Of a stretch of 64,000 nucleotides of DNA, positions 21,301 through 34,095 are shown in pieces. The DNA comes from Hypericum androsaemum. Its lineage: Eukaryota; Streptophyta; Magnoliopsida; Malpighiales; Hypericaceae. The first letter of the stretch is position 1, and each line of letters starts with the position of its first letter. The stretch is taken from positions 1,873,155 through 1,937,154 of the forward strand of contig OZ023189.1 in NCBI GenBank assembly GCA_963995505.1, given 5' to 3'. Both the position numbers and the translations under genes were made by a program. A model generated the notes under the pieces. The model did no database searches. It was given only the letters and a program-made list of their open reading frames with translations, and was not told the origin of the DNA.

Positions 21301-23825
21301 TACTGGTCATGTTATAAATGGTTGATTATGAGCGTCTCTCGCTTACTTATTGGCATCCACGCCATCCAAGATGCATACAAAGTCGGGGAAAATGTGTCCT
21401 TATCATGAATTGCTTCATATAATCATCTTCTCGAGCTACATAATACTGGTAGTACAAGAAGATATAATTAAATTAGTTCCCTTCCTTAATTTGAGAACTG
21501 TGGAGGGGTTGAAAGGACCTGATATGCTTATTTTTATGAGTTTGATGTCCTGTACAGATATCGATGTCTTGACAGTTACCCTTTGTTACATCACGAATTA
21601 AAAACTGAAAAAGTTGCTGCAAATGATTTCTTAACTTAGTTGTTCTTCATGATTTCTGTTAATGGTTTGCATTCTCCTGGCTCAATTAATAGACATTTTC
21701 CCTATCTAAAGAAAAGTTAAACAAAGACACAACTTGGGGTCAAAGCTCCCAATGGGGAGTGCAATATGAGGGTGACTAATGAACTAACATATATAAGCAT
21801 AACAGTTAGTATCTAACTTATGTCACAAACATGAAACCATGAAGGAGCGTTCTCCCGTGCGTGGTCTCTTTCGGTCGATTTAAGTCATTCTACAAAGGAA
21901 TTGTGTAGTATGCTTGGAGGAATTTGGTTTTGTGGAAAACTCGTAAGTGTGGCCTAAGCATGAAAAGTAGTCATCTATATCTTCCAGTTTCTTCTCATCA
22001 AGATCAGTTGCGAACTTCATATCTTAAATGATCTTAGGATTCCCTTATTTAAGCTGTTAGCTTGATGATGCTTGTAAACTTTGTGATTCAAAAGCCTCAA
22101 GAAATCAGACGTTGTTTTCCTAAACAGATAGAATGGAGCGTAAGAGGAGGTTCTTCGAGAAATGTTGATTCTGCTCGTGTATCTGTATCTAGCACGTTGA
22201 TATATGATGATTCCAAGAAATGGTGAGTGTTTTAACAGTTTCATCGGCAAATTAAAATGATTTGCCTTTGCCTTTGACCATTGTCACTCTGGATTATATT
22301 GTTATGGTAGAACCTTATGAGATTGCAGATAGCGGCACTGATTTTTCTTTCCTGAATAAACTTGCCTGCAATTTCCTGCTGCAGTTATGTTTATCGTGCA
22401 CGACTAGAGGAGACAGAACAATATTGGAGAGGCTGGTGAGTCCATGTCTATTTGTTTCTAAAACAGCAATGATTTATTAATATTTGATTCCTGACTTGTA
22501 ATTATGAGTCGGAGTGGGTTACAAGGTTCTATGGTACTTCAAGTGGTATGTGATCCTTCTAACATGTTAACAGGGGGTTTTGCTGCTAAGGACAATGATT
22601 GACCACTAGCTAGTAGCAGTATGGTGTTCACCTAGAGAACTTTGAGTATTAGTTTCTGGTTTGTGATGTTTGGAAGAATGCCTAAGAAGCCTAATAAGTC
22701 TCATTTCTGACAAATGACATTACCCTACTTTGTTCAAAAACCCTCTAAAAAAAAATCACTTGAGAGATTTTAGATTTTTGTTCTTTTCTTTTCTGCATTC
22801 AATGTTCGTCAGGGGATCTCTCAGTTTTGAAGTAGATCGGCCCACGATATTGAACTCTCGAGTATGAGAGCTGCTAGTTTGTTCAAGTAAGAGTAGCTTG
22901 CTGAAATGCAATTTCAATTTTGAATAGAGTGATGCTTTGTGCCAACTAGAGTTGCATTTTTCCTGACTTGGATTCCTTTCCGCATGCTAACACATATCAA
23001 AGTTTGGTATATGGCAGGCTGGATCAAGGGATATGTTCGATCCTTTTCTCAATGCTTTATTTGATGCATTGCGATAAACTTTTTGTTTTATTACTAGGGA
23101 TTTACGCTGCATATCTTTGCAGGTATGAAGGACTCTCTGAGAAATTTCTGTCTTCTCCTGTTCCGAAACTCTTGTTGCTGGCAGGGACAGACAGACTAGA
23201 CAGGTTTTATTCTTTGTCCATGGCTTGTGAATTTGCATGATTTACTATGAGCTTCTTCCATGTCGATCGACGTTTATTCTCTCTTGATGACACTGTTTCG
23301 GGGAAGATTCTCAACAAGATCTGACTGCCAAGTCCATATGAGAAAACCTCGAACCAGTGTTTCATCCTTTTACGGAATGTGCCTGAACATGTGTGGCCTG
23401 TTAATATGAAATCTTGTGGTTCGGGAAGCAGTTTCCTTTTATGCTAATAATATTTGTGACAGGTCTCTTACGATTGGCCAAATGCAAGGGAAATTCCAGA
23501 TGGTGGTTGTGAGACACACTGGTCACGCCATTCAGGTCTACTCTTGTTATTCTCAATATTTTAGTTCACGTTGTCTTTTTTTTTTTCACTGTTTCATGAC
23601 GATTAGATACTCACTGTCTTACCCCATTTCAGGAAGATGTACCTGACGAATTTGCAGACCTGATTATTAATTTCATAACTCGGAATCGCATAGGCCCTCA
23701 TGGAGTTGAGGTCTGCATTTCTTTTCTAATTTTATCGTGGGGAGTTCTGTTTTCATCTGCACTAACTGTTTATGTTTTTGCAGATTCCTGGACTCCGGCG
23801 GCCATCATCACAACCTAACAACTGA
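18306..23825 (+). CDS. PPME1: Protein phosphatase methylesterase 1 (PP2A demethylase)
   Basis: This alpha/beta hydrolase removes the C-terminal methyl ester from the PP2A catalytic subunit. Thirteen exons join in frame to 343 residues: 18306-18400, 19240-19324, 19424-19494, 20497-20611, 20729-20808, 20923-21007, 21102-21182, 22128-22222, 22385-22435, 23123-23203, 23463-23535, 23633-23710 and 23784-23825; all borders are GT-AG. Visible motifs are the oxyanion-region HGGGYSG, the nucleophile elbow GHSMGG (Ser149), VVDVVEGTAM (Asp174), TIGQMQGKFQ and GHAIQEDVP (His301), giving an intact Ser-Asp-His triad. The length and the SPLDWREFF and GPHGVEIPGL ends match plant family members. The start at 18306 gives the family's Ala/Ser-rich N-terminus (SASASAFASLP). 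Intron 1 carries a short GAT repeat (18776-18796). The gene looks functional. Confidence 0.95.
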
Positions 23826-25395
23826 TTATCACAAAAATATAGGAATAATTTCGATTCCCGTCGGCCCGAGACTCGAGGATGGGGTAGATTACGTTGCTTA
23901 TTCTATGTCTGGTAGTTCCTATTATGCTCCGGTTTTGATCCTTCTATTGTTGCTTTTTTTAGAAAGTTGCTCGCAGTTGTATGCTGGGTGGTGGTGGTCT
24001 CACCATCGCTGTATGTAGTTCGGGTAACTTTGCGGTATGTCACTATGAAACGATTACTGCCTGGTTTGGAAAGTGTGAAATGAAAAGTGGAACTCCAATT
24101 TTCTTGGGTTTAGCTATAATGTGGCGCGTTTAGATCCAGTTTCTTTAGCAAACGGAATCCCATTCCATATTGAAAGTTGGGAATTGGAAACCTTTTTGAA
24201 ATCGATCGAATTGTGCATGGATATCGTCGTATCGACTATATCTCTGAAACTATTTTAGCAATTATCTCTCACGTTAAATATGGTCGATAATTTTACTAGG
24301 GGTTGGGAGCTGCTGGCCACCGGTACCAAACGAGCAAGAAATTTTTAATGATAAATTTGTCGTATCAGAAAATGCATAGGGATAATTTTAGAAATCATAG
24401 TCTAAGCTATAAGAACAATCCGATTTTCGTGTCTCCCACACTCGTGATCCTTGCGTGGCAAATTGGCATACACTGGTCAACCAGAATATACAAATTAGTA
24501 GAAGTTAATATGATCTAAGTTCTTCTTCTTCCAGAAAACTCTCGCTCACTCCGGACACCTAAAGACAAAATTCGTTACAAATTTCAATTTGGTTTTGATG
24601 GCGTTCTCTCTCTTTTCCAGACGAAATGGTGGCATAAGAGTCTCTTGCTTGATGTGTTTATTATGTGTTGATGTGCTGTTGTTATGTACGTGACATATTA
24701 TATCTCTCGTTCTTCTTTGCCTAATTTTTATAAAATTTTGAATTTTTTTTCCGATTTTCTCATCTTTCAACGGTAATAACTCTATTTACAAAATCGGAAC
24801 TCTTGCTAAATTTTATGTTTGATTCTAAAATTCGAAATCAAAACCCCGGGATCCGAATCCTTTGGTACCAAAGATATATGGTCATCTTAAATTTACATCT
24901 TCATTCCAGACATGAAAAAATCGGGTAACTTTTGGTACCACTGGATGGAATAGAGAATTGATCATTTAAAAGAAAGCTAATATAACATACTGATCACAAA
25001 GTGTCTCATCCATATGCTAGACTATGTTCAATCTTTATGGTAAATTAAGTTCACTCAAAAAAGCTCCAAAAGAAGAATTTTGCCAATCCCTCTTAGGAGT
25101 ATCCCTGAGGTTGTAAGCGCACTGAAGCCAAGAACAAAATTGAGCTTTCATGGAATAAGATGTTTGACCAGGCAACTGACACACAGCAAATACCATGGGA
25201 CAAAATGACATAACATGTTGCTCAAGAAAAAAGGACAGCACAATTCAAGTCCGCCAAAAGATGGGCACTCTCAACCGAGAACCAGATAGCCTAATACCGA
25301 TCATTGTACCAAATGTTTTTGTATTATTGTAAAGAATCGTGATTGATCTGCTGTGTGAAACAATCTGCAGTTGCTGCCAGATTCGGATAAACTCA
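23826..25395. other. 3' regions of two convergent genes
   Basis: This stretch separates the convergent methylesterase and cytochrome c genes and should hold both 3' UTRs. No other gene, RNA or repeat was recognised. Confidence 0.5.
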
Positions 25396-26481
<1,086 letters not shown>

Positions 26482-26910
26482 TTCTACACGCTTCTTCCTT
26501 CCTTCCTTCCTTCTAGAGAGAGAGAGAGAGAGAAGAGGGGAGAGAGGGGGGGGGGGTCTGTTTGTTCTTTTTTTTTAATAAAAAAAATATTGGAAAGGGG
26601 CTTTGCTTATTTTGGTTATAGAGACCGAGAAGAACACACACGAATATTCGAGAGGGGAAGATGGGACTTAACCCTAGAAAAGCCTTAATAATGGGGAGGG
26701 AACGTGGAGATCCACGTGGCGTCTGGTCATCCGCCGTCAGGTTTGGCTATTCTACTTCCTTAACCTTGGACCATTTCTTCTCGGCCCACCCAATATGGAC
26801 GGACCGGACCTACTTCATTATTATTTAGTTTCGATTTAAATACGAAATAATACTTGGAGCATTCCATTATTGCAATCTATTCTATATCTTTGCTCATCTA
26901 GTCGTCCAAT

Positions 26911-27092
26911 AACCAACAAACACTTAGATCAACTGGTGAGAGAGTTCTTCTAATCTCGGGTTTGAGTCTTTGGGAACGCAGCAGTGTTAAATACTTGTTG
27001 GGAGAGCTTTGCCACATTTCAAAGATCCTACCCGGCTCGAACTTGGATTAGTCGGCCTAGTGACAAGATACCAAATGGTTCTAAACCAAAAA
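26911..27092 (+). mobile_element. tRNA-type SINE with 15-bp target duplication
   Basis: A 182-bp unit is flanked by perfect 15-bp direct repeats ATCTAGTCGTCCAAT at 26896-26910 and 27093-27107. It carries Pol III-like boxes: A box TAGATCAACTGG (26925-26936) and B box GGGTTTGAGTCT (26958-26969), spaced as in tRNA genes. It ends in an A-rich tail, CTAAACCAAAAA. Size, internal promoter, A-rich 3' end and target duplication together define a SINE. It sits upstream of cytochrome c. Confidence 0.88.
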
Positions 27093-27107
27093 ATCTAGTC
27101 GTCCAAT

Positions 27108-28640
27108 GTAAGTTGTAGGGGCTTCCAAAAAAAAGATACCAATTATGAATAGTTGTCACGCCAATTCACTATCATCAATATTGATGGTCACAATTACACA
27201 GTGCTGTCAAATTCAGTATTAAACGCCGAGATAAAGGTGGTGATATACATTGCTTTCAACCCGGTAACAAGCAACTTCAACAATATTGATATTCAAAACA
27301 TTGCTCCTTAGATTATCACTTAGGAAATTATTTGGGTCTTCACTTCTAAACAATTTTAGAGCAATGTGTATGAGCTCCTTACAAAAAAAAGAAAAGAAGG
27401 CAGCCAAGAAAAAAAAAGGCAGAAAAAAATGAAATTTCAAAAAAAGAGAGAGAAAAGTGGAACTACACAAGAAGAAAGTTTGAAGTTGATTTGTCACTAG
27501 TTGATCCACAAAATATTATCGAGGCCATGATGAATGAGATAAGGTATATAATAATAAGGGAGGTCAAGAAGTTCAATGAACAAGGTATATGACGTTCCTT
27601 ATTTGTGCAGGTGAAAAAAAATTTTAACCAAGAAATTTAGGGAGAACACCAGTCACACTAAGTGCGTGGACAAGGTATCTAGTTCTGACAAGCGTTTGGA
27701 GATTATTTCTGATGAAATTGTTGAAGTGGTTTTGACATGAAAGGAATTTAGTGAATATTTTATTTTATTCGATGAATATTTTTTTTAATAAACATAGCAT
27801 GTCACTTCTTTATTTGAGTGATTCCATGACTGCTATTGATGTGCATAACTGCTATTGGAGGGACTTCTCTAGTCACCACACAATAGCCTATGATGTTGGG
27901 AAATTTCGGGTTGGAGGATGAAAGAATGGATGGTATTGCACCAGCTTCAAAGCTCTTGTCGATTCTTTCAGATAAATAGTTCGGCCCTCCGAATTTCTCC
28001 AACCGGGGGAGAATGATGGAGATAAGGATGAAAATAGTTTATTAATTATCTATGACTTTATTATTAATTATTTATAGTTTTAGATTATTATCAGGAGTTT
28101 GATTCATAGTTGAATTCTATGTAATAGGTTTCTTTTAGTTTTCTATAAGTAGAACATATACGCTATTATTTTGGTTGGTTGAATATTGATAATTAAAATC
28201 TAGTTCCTAATTTTATATCGCGCTTCCAGTATCCTTGTTAGATCAACAGATTTGTGGTTGAATATCCACGTGCTCTCCTTGCATCAGTAAGTAAGTAGCC
28301 GGGGCTGGTTGTCATTTTGTATATAAGTATAAGCCGGGGTTGGATTTAAGGGACTCCATAAAACTTACGAGCAAAGCCCCCTATACTCTCTTTTTTCCCT
28401 TACTCTCTTAGTACAATGTCTTTCCCTCAACTCGTTTTCCATTTATGTTTTTCCTTTTAAGGTTCGTTAAATCGTCATTGGGACAATCACTCCGAGACCA
28501 TCTCGAGTATGTTTGGTTACATCCTTGCTCTTTTTTCCGCAACAATTTGAAATTTTGATTTTTCAAAAAACTTCCGCTAGGTTCATGATTGTTGGCGCAG
28601 CCCACCTACACAGTATCTCGCAGTCTAGCATACTGACCCA
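27108..28640. other. Decayed repeat sequence, possible LTR fragment at 28000-28250
   Basis: CCGGGGGAGAATGATGG at about 28002-28018 looks like the polypurine tract before a Gypsy-type 3' LTR. The next 250 bases have LTR-like composition, with TTTTCTATAAGTAGAA as a possible TATA region. No pol motif is readable upstream and no partner LTR was found. The rest is AT-rich without recognised features. Confidence 0.3.
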
Positions 28641-29291
28641 ATTACACCTCCTCAATCCTCTATCCCAAAAAAAAAAAATTTATTCGGTTTAAAAAATTAT
28701 ATCCACGGGACCGAGACGATTTTACTATAATTCTTAACCTATCTTTTTAAATATGCGGGACAAGCCCAACAACTTATACAATGTTTAATATGTTTCTAAC
28801 TCAATTTGCAATACTTGCAAAAAAATCAATCAAAAAATTAAGACAAATTTTAACAAATCTTCACATACCACCATCTGCGTCACTAGGAAAACTCCACATT
28901 GTAATATAATCTTATACAACAAGCATCATCTGAAGATATACTCATCAGATGTCTTAAAAGCAAAAAAAAAAATCAACACGACGAGAGAAAATTAGCATGG
29001 TACAAAACCAGAAACCACCGAGGAAAACTACTTCAATGCTCATAACATGCCTAAATCTCGGGCCACCCTTGATACCAAAGACTGCAGTAGTTGCATACTG
29101 ATTGGGTAACTCTCAAACCAAAGCATATCACGCTTCACGACATCATACAATCATATTCTCTCGAACGACAACAAACTCTACCTCTACGGAAAACTTTCAC
29201 CTTAATGTAAATACTGATCAATTGCAGTTGAATAATAGGAGATGAGGACAACAGCTACTAAAAATGATGAATTAGGAAACATTGCTTGTCC

Positions 29292-29530
29292 ACTCAATCT
29301 TCTTGTTTTTCTGTTATGCCCTAGAACTTTCCTTTCCTTGTCTTTCTGTTTGTTCAAGTTGCCTTTCTGTTATGCCCTAGAACTTTCCTTTCCTTGTCTT
29401 TGTCTTTCTGTTTGTTCAAGTTGCCTTTCTGTTATGCCCTTGTGTTGCCCTTCCCTTTCTGTTATTCCCTTGCGTTGCCCTTGCCTTTCTGTTATTCCCT
29501 TTGTGTTGCCCTTGCCTTTCCCTTTTTTTC
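29292..29530 (+). repeat. Pyrimidine-rich tandem repeats (CTTTCTGTTATGCCCT family)
   Basis: Two copies of a roughly 60-bp unit (CTTTCTGTTATGCCCTAGAA ... TTGTTCAAGTTGC) are followed by about three copies of a 30-bp derivative (CCTTTCTGTTATTCCCTTGCG). Open frames here are repeat artefacts. Confidence 0.75.
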
Positions 29531-30984
29531 AAGTTGCTGGCAAACCGTGTTTTGTTTAACTTCACAAGGAGACAATACCTGCAGATTTGGAAAATGCGAT
29601 GGCATATGTGTTCAATTTTTATTATTGTTTGTTTTTGTTGGAAAAATATTGTATAGTTTGAATTATTTGTATTTGAATTCGAAAAAAAATTCTGAAATTG
29701 GATAATTTTTTGTTTATATGGATACGTATAACAAAAATGTTAGTTCAGATATTTCTGATAATTACTAATTCTGATATTTTGAATTCTTATTATTCGAATA
29801 ATCACCCCTCATGATATCTAGCATATTAACCCCTAGTGTTTTTTTGAGAGGTTATTGACCCTTAGTTTTAACACGGGTTCCTATCAAAATAAAGTGACGT
29901 TGAGTTTTGTATATCGAAATGGTACTATCGGTAATTGATTACGTACCTAAACACCTACGTTTTGCCAGAAATTTAATTTCTTCCATCTTCGGATTGGAAA
30001 GGCTAGCCTGGACCACTTAATGAGCATGCAGAAACTAAAGCATATATGTGCATCAACTACCATAAAATAGTGAAAGATATCTATAAGCAGGTCTCTGAGG
30101 TGATAATGGAATATAAAGTACCATCTGTACACTTCACGTTTATTTTCGATTTGAGAAAGCTTGCTAAGAAGACATAGCTTCGCAGAATGTGGACGCAAGG
30201 CATAAATAATGACCCTAAGTCAACGAGCATCTGATGGTAACGTTTTGGCTTGGAGTCACGAGGGTGATGAAAATTTACTTTAATCCATAACCCAAGATTT
30301 TCTGTAAATAATGAATTGAGGGCTAGAGTTAAGCTCTGACATTCTCATGGTGTAAAAATTTTATTTTAAAAAAAATTTTATAGATGTAAAAGACATCATT
30401 TGAAGAACTGCATTAATACTCAACTCTTAATATAAAAAATTTTACCCAAAAAAAATTCATATAAACACAATGAATTGCTTTGCTTTGATCTTGAAGTCAC
30501 GTTTGCCTTATTACGTATCTCAGATAATTCATTTAATTTTTTACGAGTTTTGCTCTATTCTCAATAGGAAGAATAGTAAACGAAGACTACTATAACCCTG
30601 GTTCTACTCATAACACTTATTTTCCGTATTATCAATTTTTCCCAAAATATAATATAACTTACTGAATGTCTCTGCATATCAAAGCCATTAACTCTATTAG
30701 ATACTTTAAAGTCTAAATTTACTCTTTTATTGGATCACCTTTAAATGAACTTGATTGAATATGACAATCCACTATATAATTATTTGTATATAATCCTAAT
30801 AGAATTTTTCTCAAATTCTAATTAGTTTAAACTCTATTTCTGTTATAAAGCATATTTGATTTATCTTCTATAAATAGGAGGATTGGTATAGAAGTTTGGT
30901 GGCTTGCTTAATTGGTTTGGCATAGTATAGGCAAGGATTTAGTTTTGAAGTATAAACTCGACTATGCATTTATTTATTTCTAGA

Positions 30985-31480
30985 TATTATGGGAATTACG
31001 GTTTTAGACCCTTGGGTCCTGCACCCCTTGCTGGTGAGAAGGAGGGCAGATGTCCACCACCATGGAGTTGAGATGTCGCTCGCTCGCCCGAAGACCTGCG
31101 TCTCCCGCCACCGCCTCGTTGATCCTTATGGCCAGAATCCATCTGAAATTGTCAGTCGGGGTCACCTGAATAGGAGATTGAGAGGAAATCTTGAGCCTAC
31201 GTGCTCCCTCATCCCTAATAGTTGGAGCCCCGCGCATGACTGCCCCTGAAAGAAAGGGGGGAGGTTTTGTCGATGCACATCTTGAGTGACCGTCCGTCTG
31301 CCGCTAAAGCAATGGGGAGAGTGGCTGTCCTGAAACTGAGACCTTCTTAAGAGAAGGCCCTCGCTGAAGATCTATAGAGGGAAAGACTCATCGCGTAGCT
31401 GCTCGCCACTATCATTGTGTACTCTGCGCATCCTCTGCCACTTATCAACTTGCAGCGTCCGAGGTCGAGCAGCCCCCATT
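30985..31480. other. GC-rich island of unknown origin
   Basis: About 500 bases of mixed, GC-rich sequence sit in very AT-rich surroundings. The short open frames on both strands (30989-31249 plus, 31004-31237 minus) show no motif I recognise. Composition suggests a relic of foreign coding sequence or an old element. Confidence 0.3.
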
Positions 31481-33985
31481 GAGGTTCTAGCCACAACTAA
31501 CCCTCTTTGCTTTGGAGTGGAAAAACCTAATTTTGGATTTTTCACATTTCTAATTGACTTTTTTGGTCAACTGGTTTGACTCGTTAACTTTTTTGGCAGA
31601 TTGGCAAGGTTTTTGACCTATTTTGGGCTGAGTTGGGTAGAGAATATTGATTGGTCCATGAAGATTAGACCAATTTTGGGCAAAAAATTTGGAGTCTTGT
31701 GAATCATGAAGTTTGGGCTGATTTTATGAGCGTGGTGACTTTATTATTCATCACAGTAGAATTTGGCTAAGTGAAGAGTCAAATTTTGGTCTTGTTAAAA
31801 TTAGATTGGTTCAGGTCATGGAAATCACAGTTGTTGATCGATCATTTGATTTGGTTCAAGGTAGAGGTTGTTAGGTATTTGTCCCAAATGTCATTGAATT
31901 TTGAGCTTGGCTCCAATAGTTTTTCCTATACATTTAGTGGATATATGTGTGTACTTGAGAATTAAAGAGAAGGTCAGAGGAGCTATAATCAAATTTTTTT
32001 TCTGAAGACTCTCTTGTTCCATGGGATTTGATCGGATCTATTTTGATGCATGTCATTTGATCGGATCTATTTTGATGTCATATAAGTTGATCGGTCATGA
32101 AGTGGTTGTATCATGTTAGACCAAGAGATGGATCGCGTGAAGACCTTGAACATTGTTTGGACCTATTATTCATTAATTTTTTTTATTAAGTACAAGTATT
32201 TATTTTTATTTTGACTCACATGTTTTGCACTGTAACTCTTCATTGCTCCCGAGGATGGAGGAATTTAGTCTAATAATTTTAAGATTGGTGTTTAACAAAG
32301 TGTACACGATGAGATGATGTAAAGTTCAAAAGTTTATTCAGGTGTAACAATTTCTAGATTAGTATCCAACAAGGTATTTATTAGGAAGTAATGTAAAGTT
32401 CAGATGCCCTCTTTTCTTTGTTTCAACTGAAATTGGTCGAGGTCCACATAGAACATTGACGTATGACTAAGTATAATATTTTTTTAAAAGATAAATTTTT
32501 ACACAATGTATTCATCAGAACTTAAACTTTAGACTTTTTAAAATTTACAATTTGTTAGGCTACATATCCTTTTACAACTAATTACAGTATTCATTTCAGT
32601 GAATTGGAAACTATATAATATATTTTTAATGTTTTGGTGGTCGTGAATATTCCGCAAACGAAGATACCCACTGGCCACTATCAAAAAAGTTAAAAGGGTA
32701 TCCAATGGTTGTAAAATATTCTACTATACTCAGCAAATTGACAATATAATTGCTCAACTACAAGGATTCAAAGTTACAACCATTTATCAAATCCAAATAA
32801 TAAAAAATTTAGATTTGTGATTTTAATCTTCACATATAAAATAAATATCATTAAAATATTTACCTTTAAATAAATTAGACAAAAATTTCGAATATCAGTG
32901 ATTAAAAAAAATTATGGCCACTTGGACGTCTGTAATGGAGTTTCAAGTGCATGGACATAGTAAAATACACTCAACGTGCCCGTTTCATGATTTTCCCTTG
33001 TGACAGATTTCGAACTTACCTTAAACGTGTCTACCTTATGTTATTCCTTTTCCCATCAATTTTTTTTCCCAATCTATTGATCACATATAATATACATTTT
33101 TCGAGAAGTTTCTGAATTTCTGTCGGGGAAATATGTCTCGTTGTTCATAAATGATTTAACGTGTAATTAAAAAACTAGAACTCTGAAAGATTACCCACCC
33201 ACTGTGACGTTCGTATACAACAGAAATAATTGCTATTCATGGTAAAAATTGTTCAGAGTTTTACGCAGAATTTTGCAATCGTTTATCCACAAGTTCATTT
33301 AGCTTATATAGCTAATGATTAAAAATAATCTGTCAAAATATTTTCATTTTATAGAAAAAAGATGTGGGTTAGGTGCGTTTTTATGGAATAGCGAATTCGT
33401 AATGCCACAAAAGCAATGAATAAGTGCAAACAAGAGTTTTTTTTTTTTGAGAATATGTGCAAACAAGAGTTTAGTAAAGTGGGAGAAGCACTAACAAAAA
33501 ATGGAATTCCACACGTCCATATGTGACACCAATATGCGGCCCCCATTGTATAGCAAATCGAAATTAAACTCATATAATATAATATAAGATATTACACATA
33601 TAATCTTTATTTATAATGGTTAGTTTTAAATATTTAAATTGCCAGTACTGATCTTGTTTGCACAATTTTAATGCGCAGGTAGGCCAGATGCGTTTGCAAA
33701 ATAATGTGCCGGAATTATATTGTACACACTAGAAGCATTTAGATTAATCAAAGTTGTTCTTGCTTAATTAATAGATCTCGAGTTAGAATTATTATAAATA
33801 TTGTTTTTCAATTCGAATTTTTGAGGATGGACAGTGTACAACACTTATTAGAAGACATGTTCTACGTAACTTAAATATAGATTAGTTGATTTAGAGTATC
33901 AATTGATATCAACAGTATATATGCATGATTACTGCCCTGTGCTCTCTATATAGATATCAACTTTCATTTGCTTTTGCCTTTGCTC
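31481..33985. other. AT-rich intergenic sequence upstream of the MATE gene
   Basis: Nothing coding was recognised. A 24-base direct repeat (core TTTGATCGGATCTATTTTGATG) occurs twice near 32026-32075. The last few hundred bases should contain the MATE gene promoter. Confidence 0.4.
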
Positions 33986-33988
33986 CCT

Positions 33989-33995
33989 TATATAA
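33989..33995 (+). promoter_or_regulatory. Probable TATA box of the MATE gene
   Basis: TATATAA lies about 100 bp upstream of the ATG at 34096, a normal distance for a plant Pol II promoter with a short leader. Confidence 0.5.
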
Positions 33996-34095
33996 CAAGA
34001 GATACAAATCATTCAACCATATATTGTCATTTGCCAATTAGTTTGCGAGTAGGGAGGGGATCGGGGAATTATTTAATTAATTATTAGTTGAAAAT

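Noticed and set aside
28408..28605. Short minus-strand frame in the intergenic region
   Set aside because: No recognisable motif, AT-rich context, and no splice partners.
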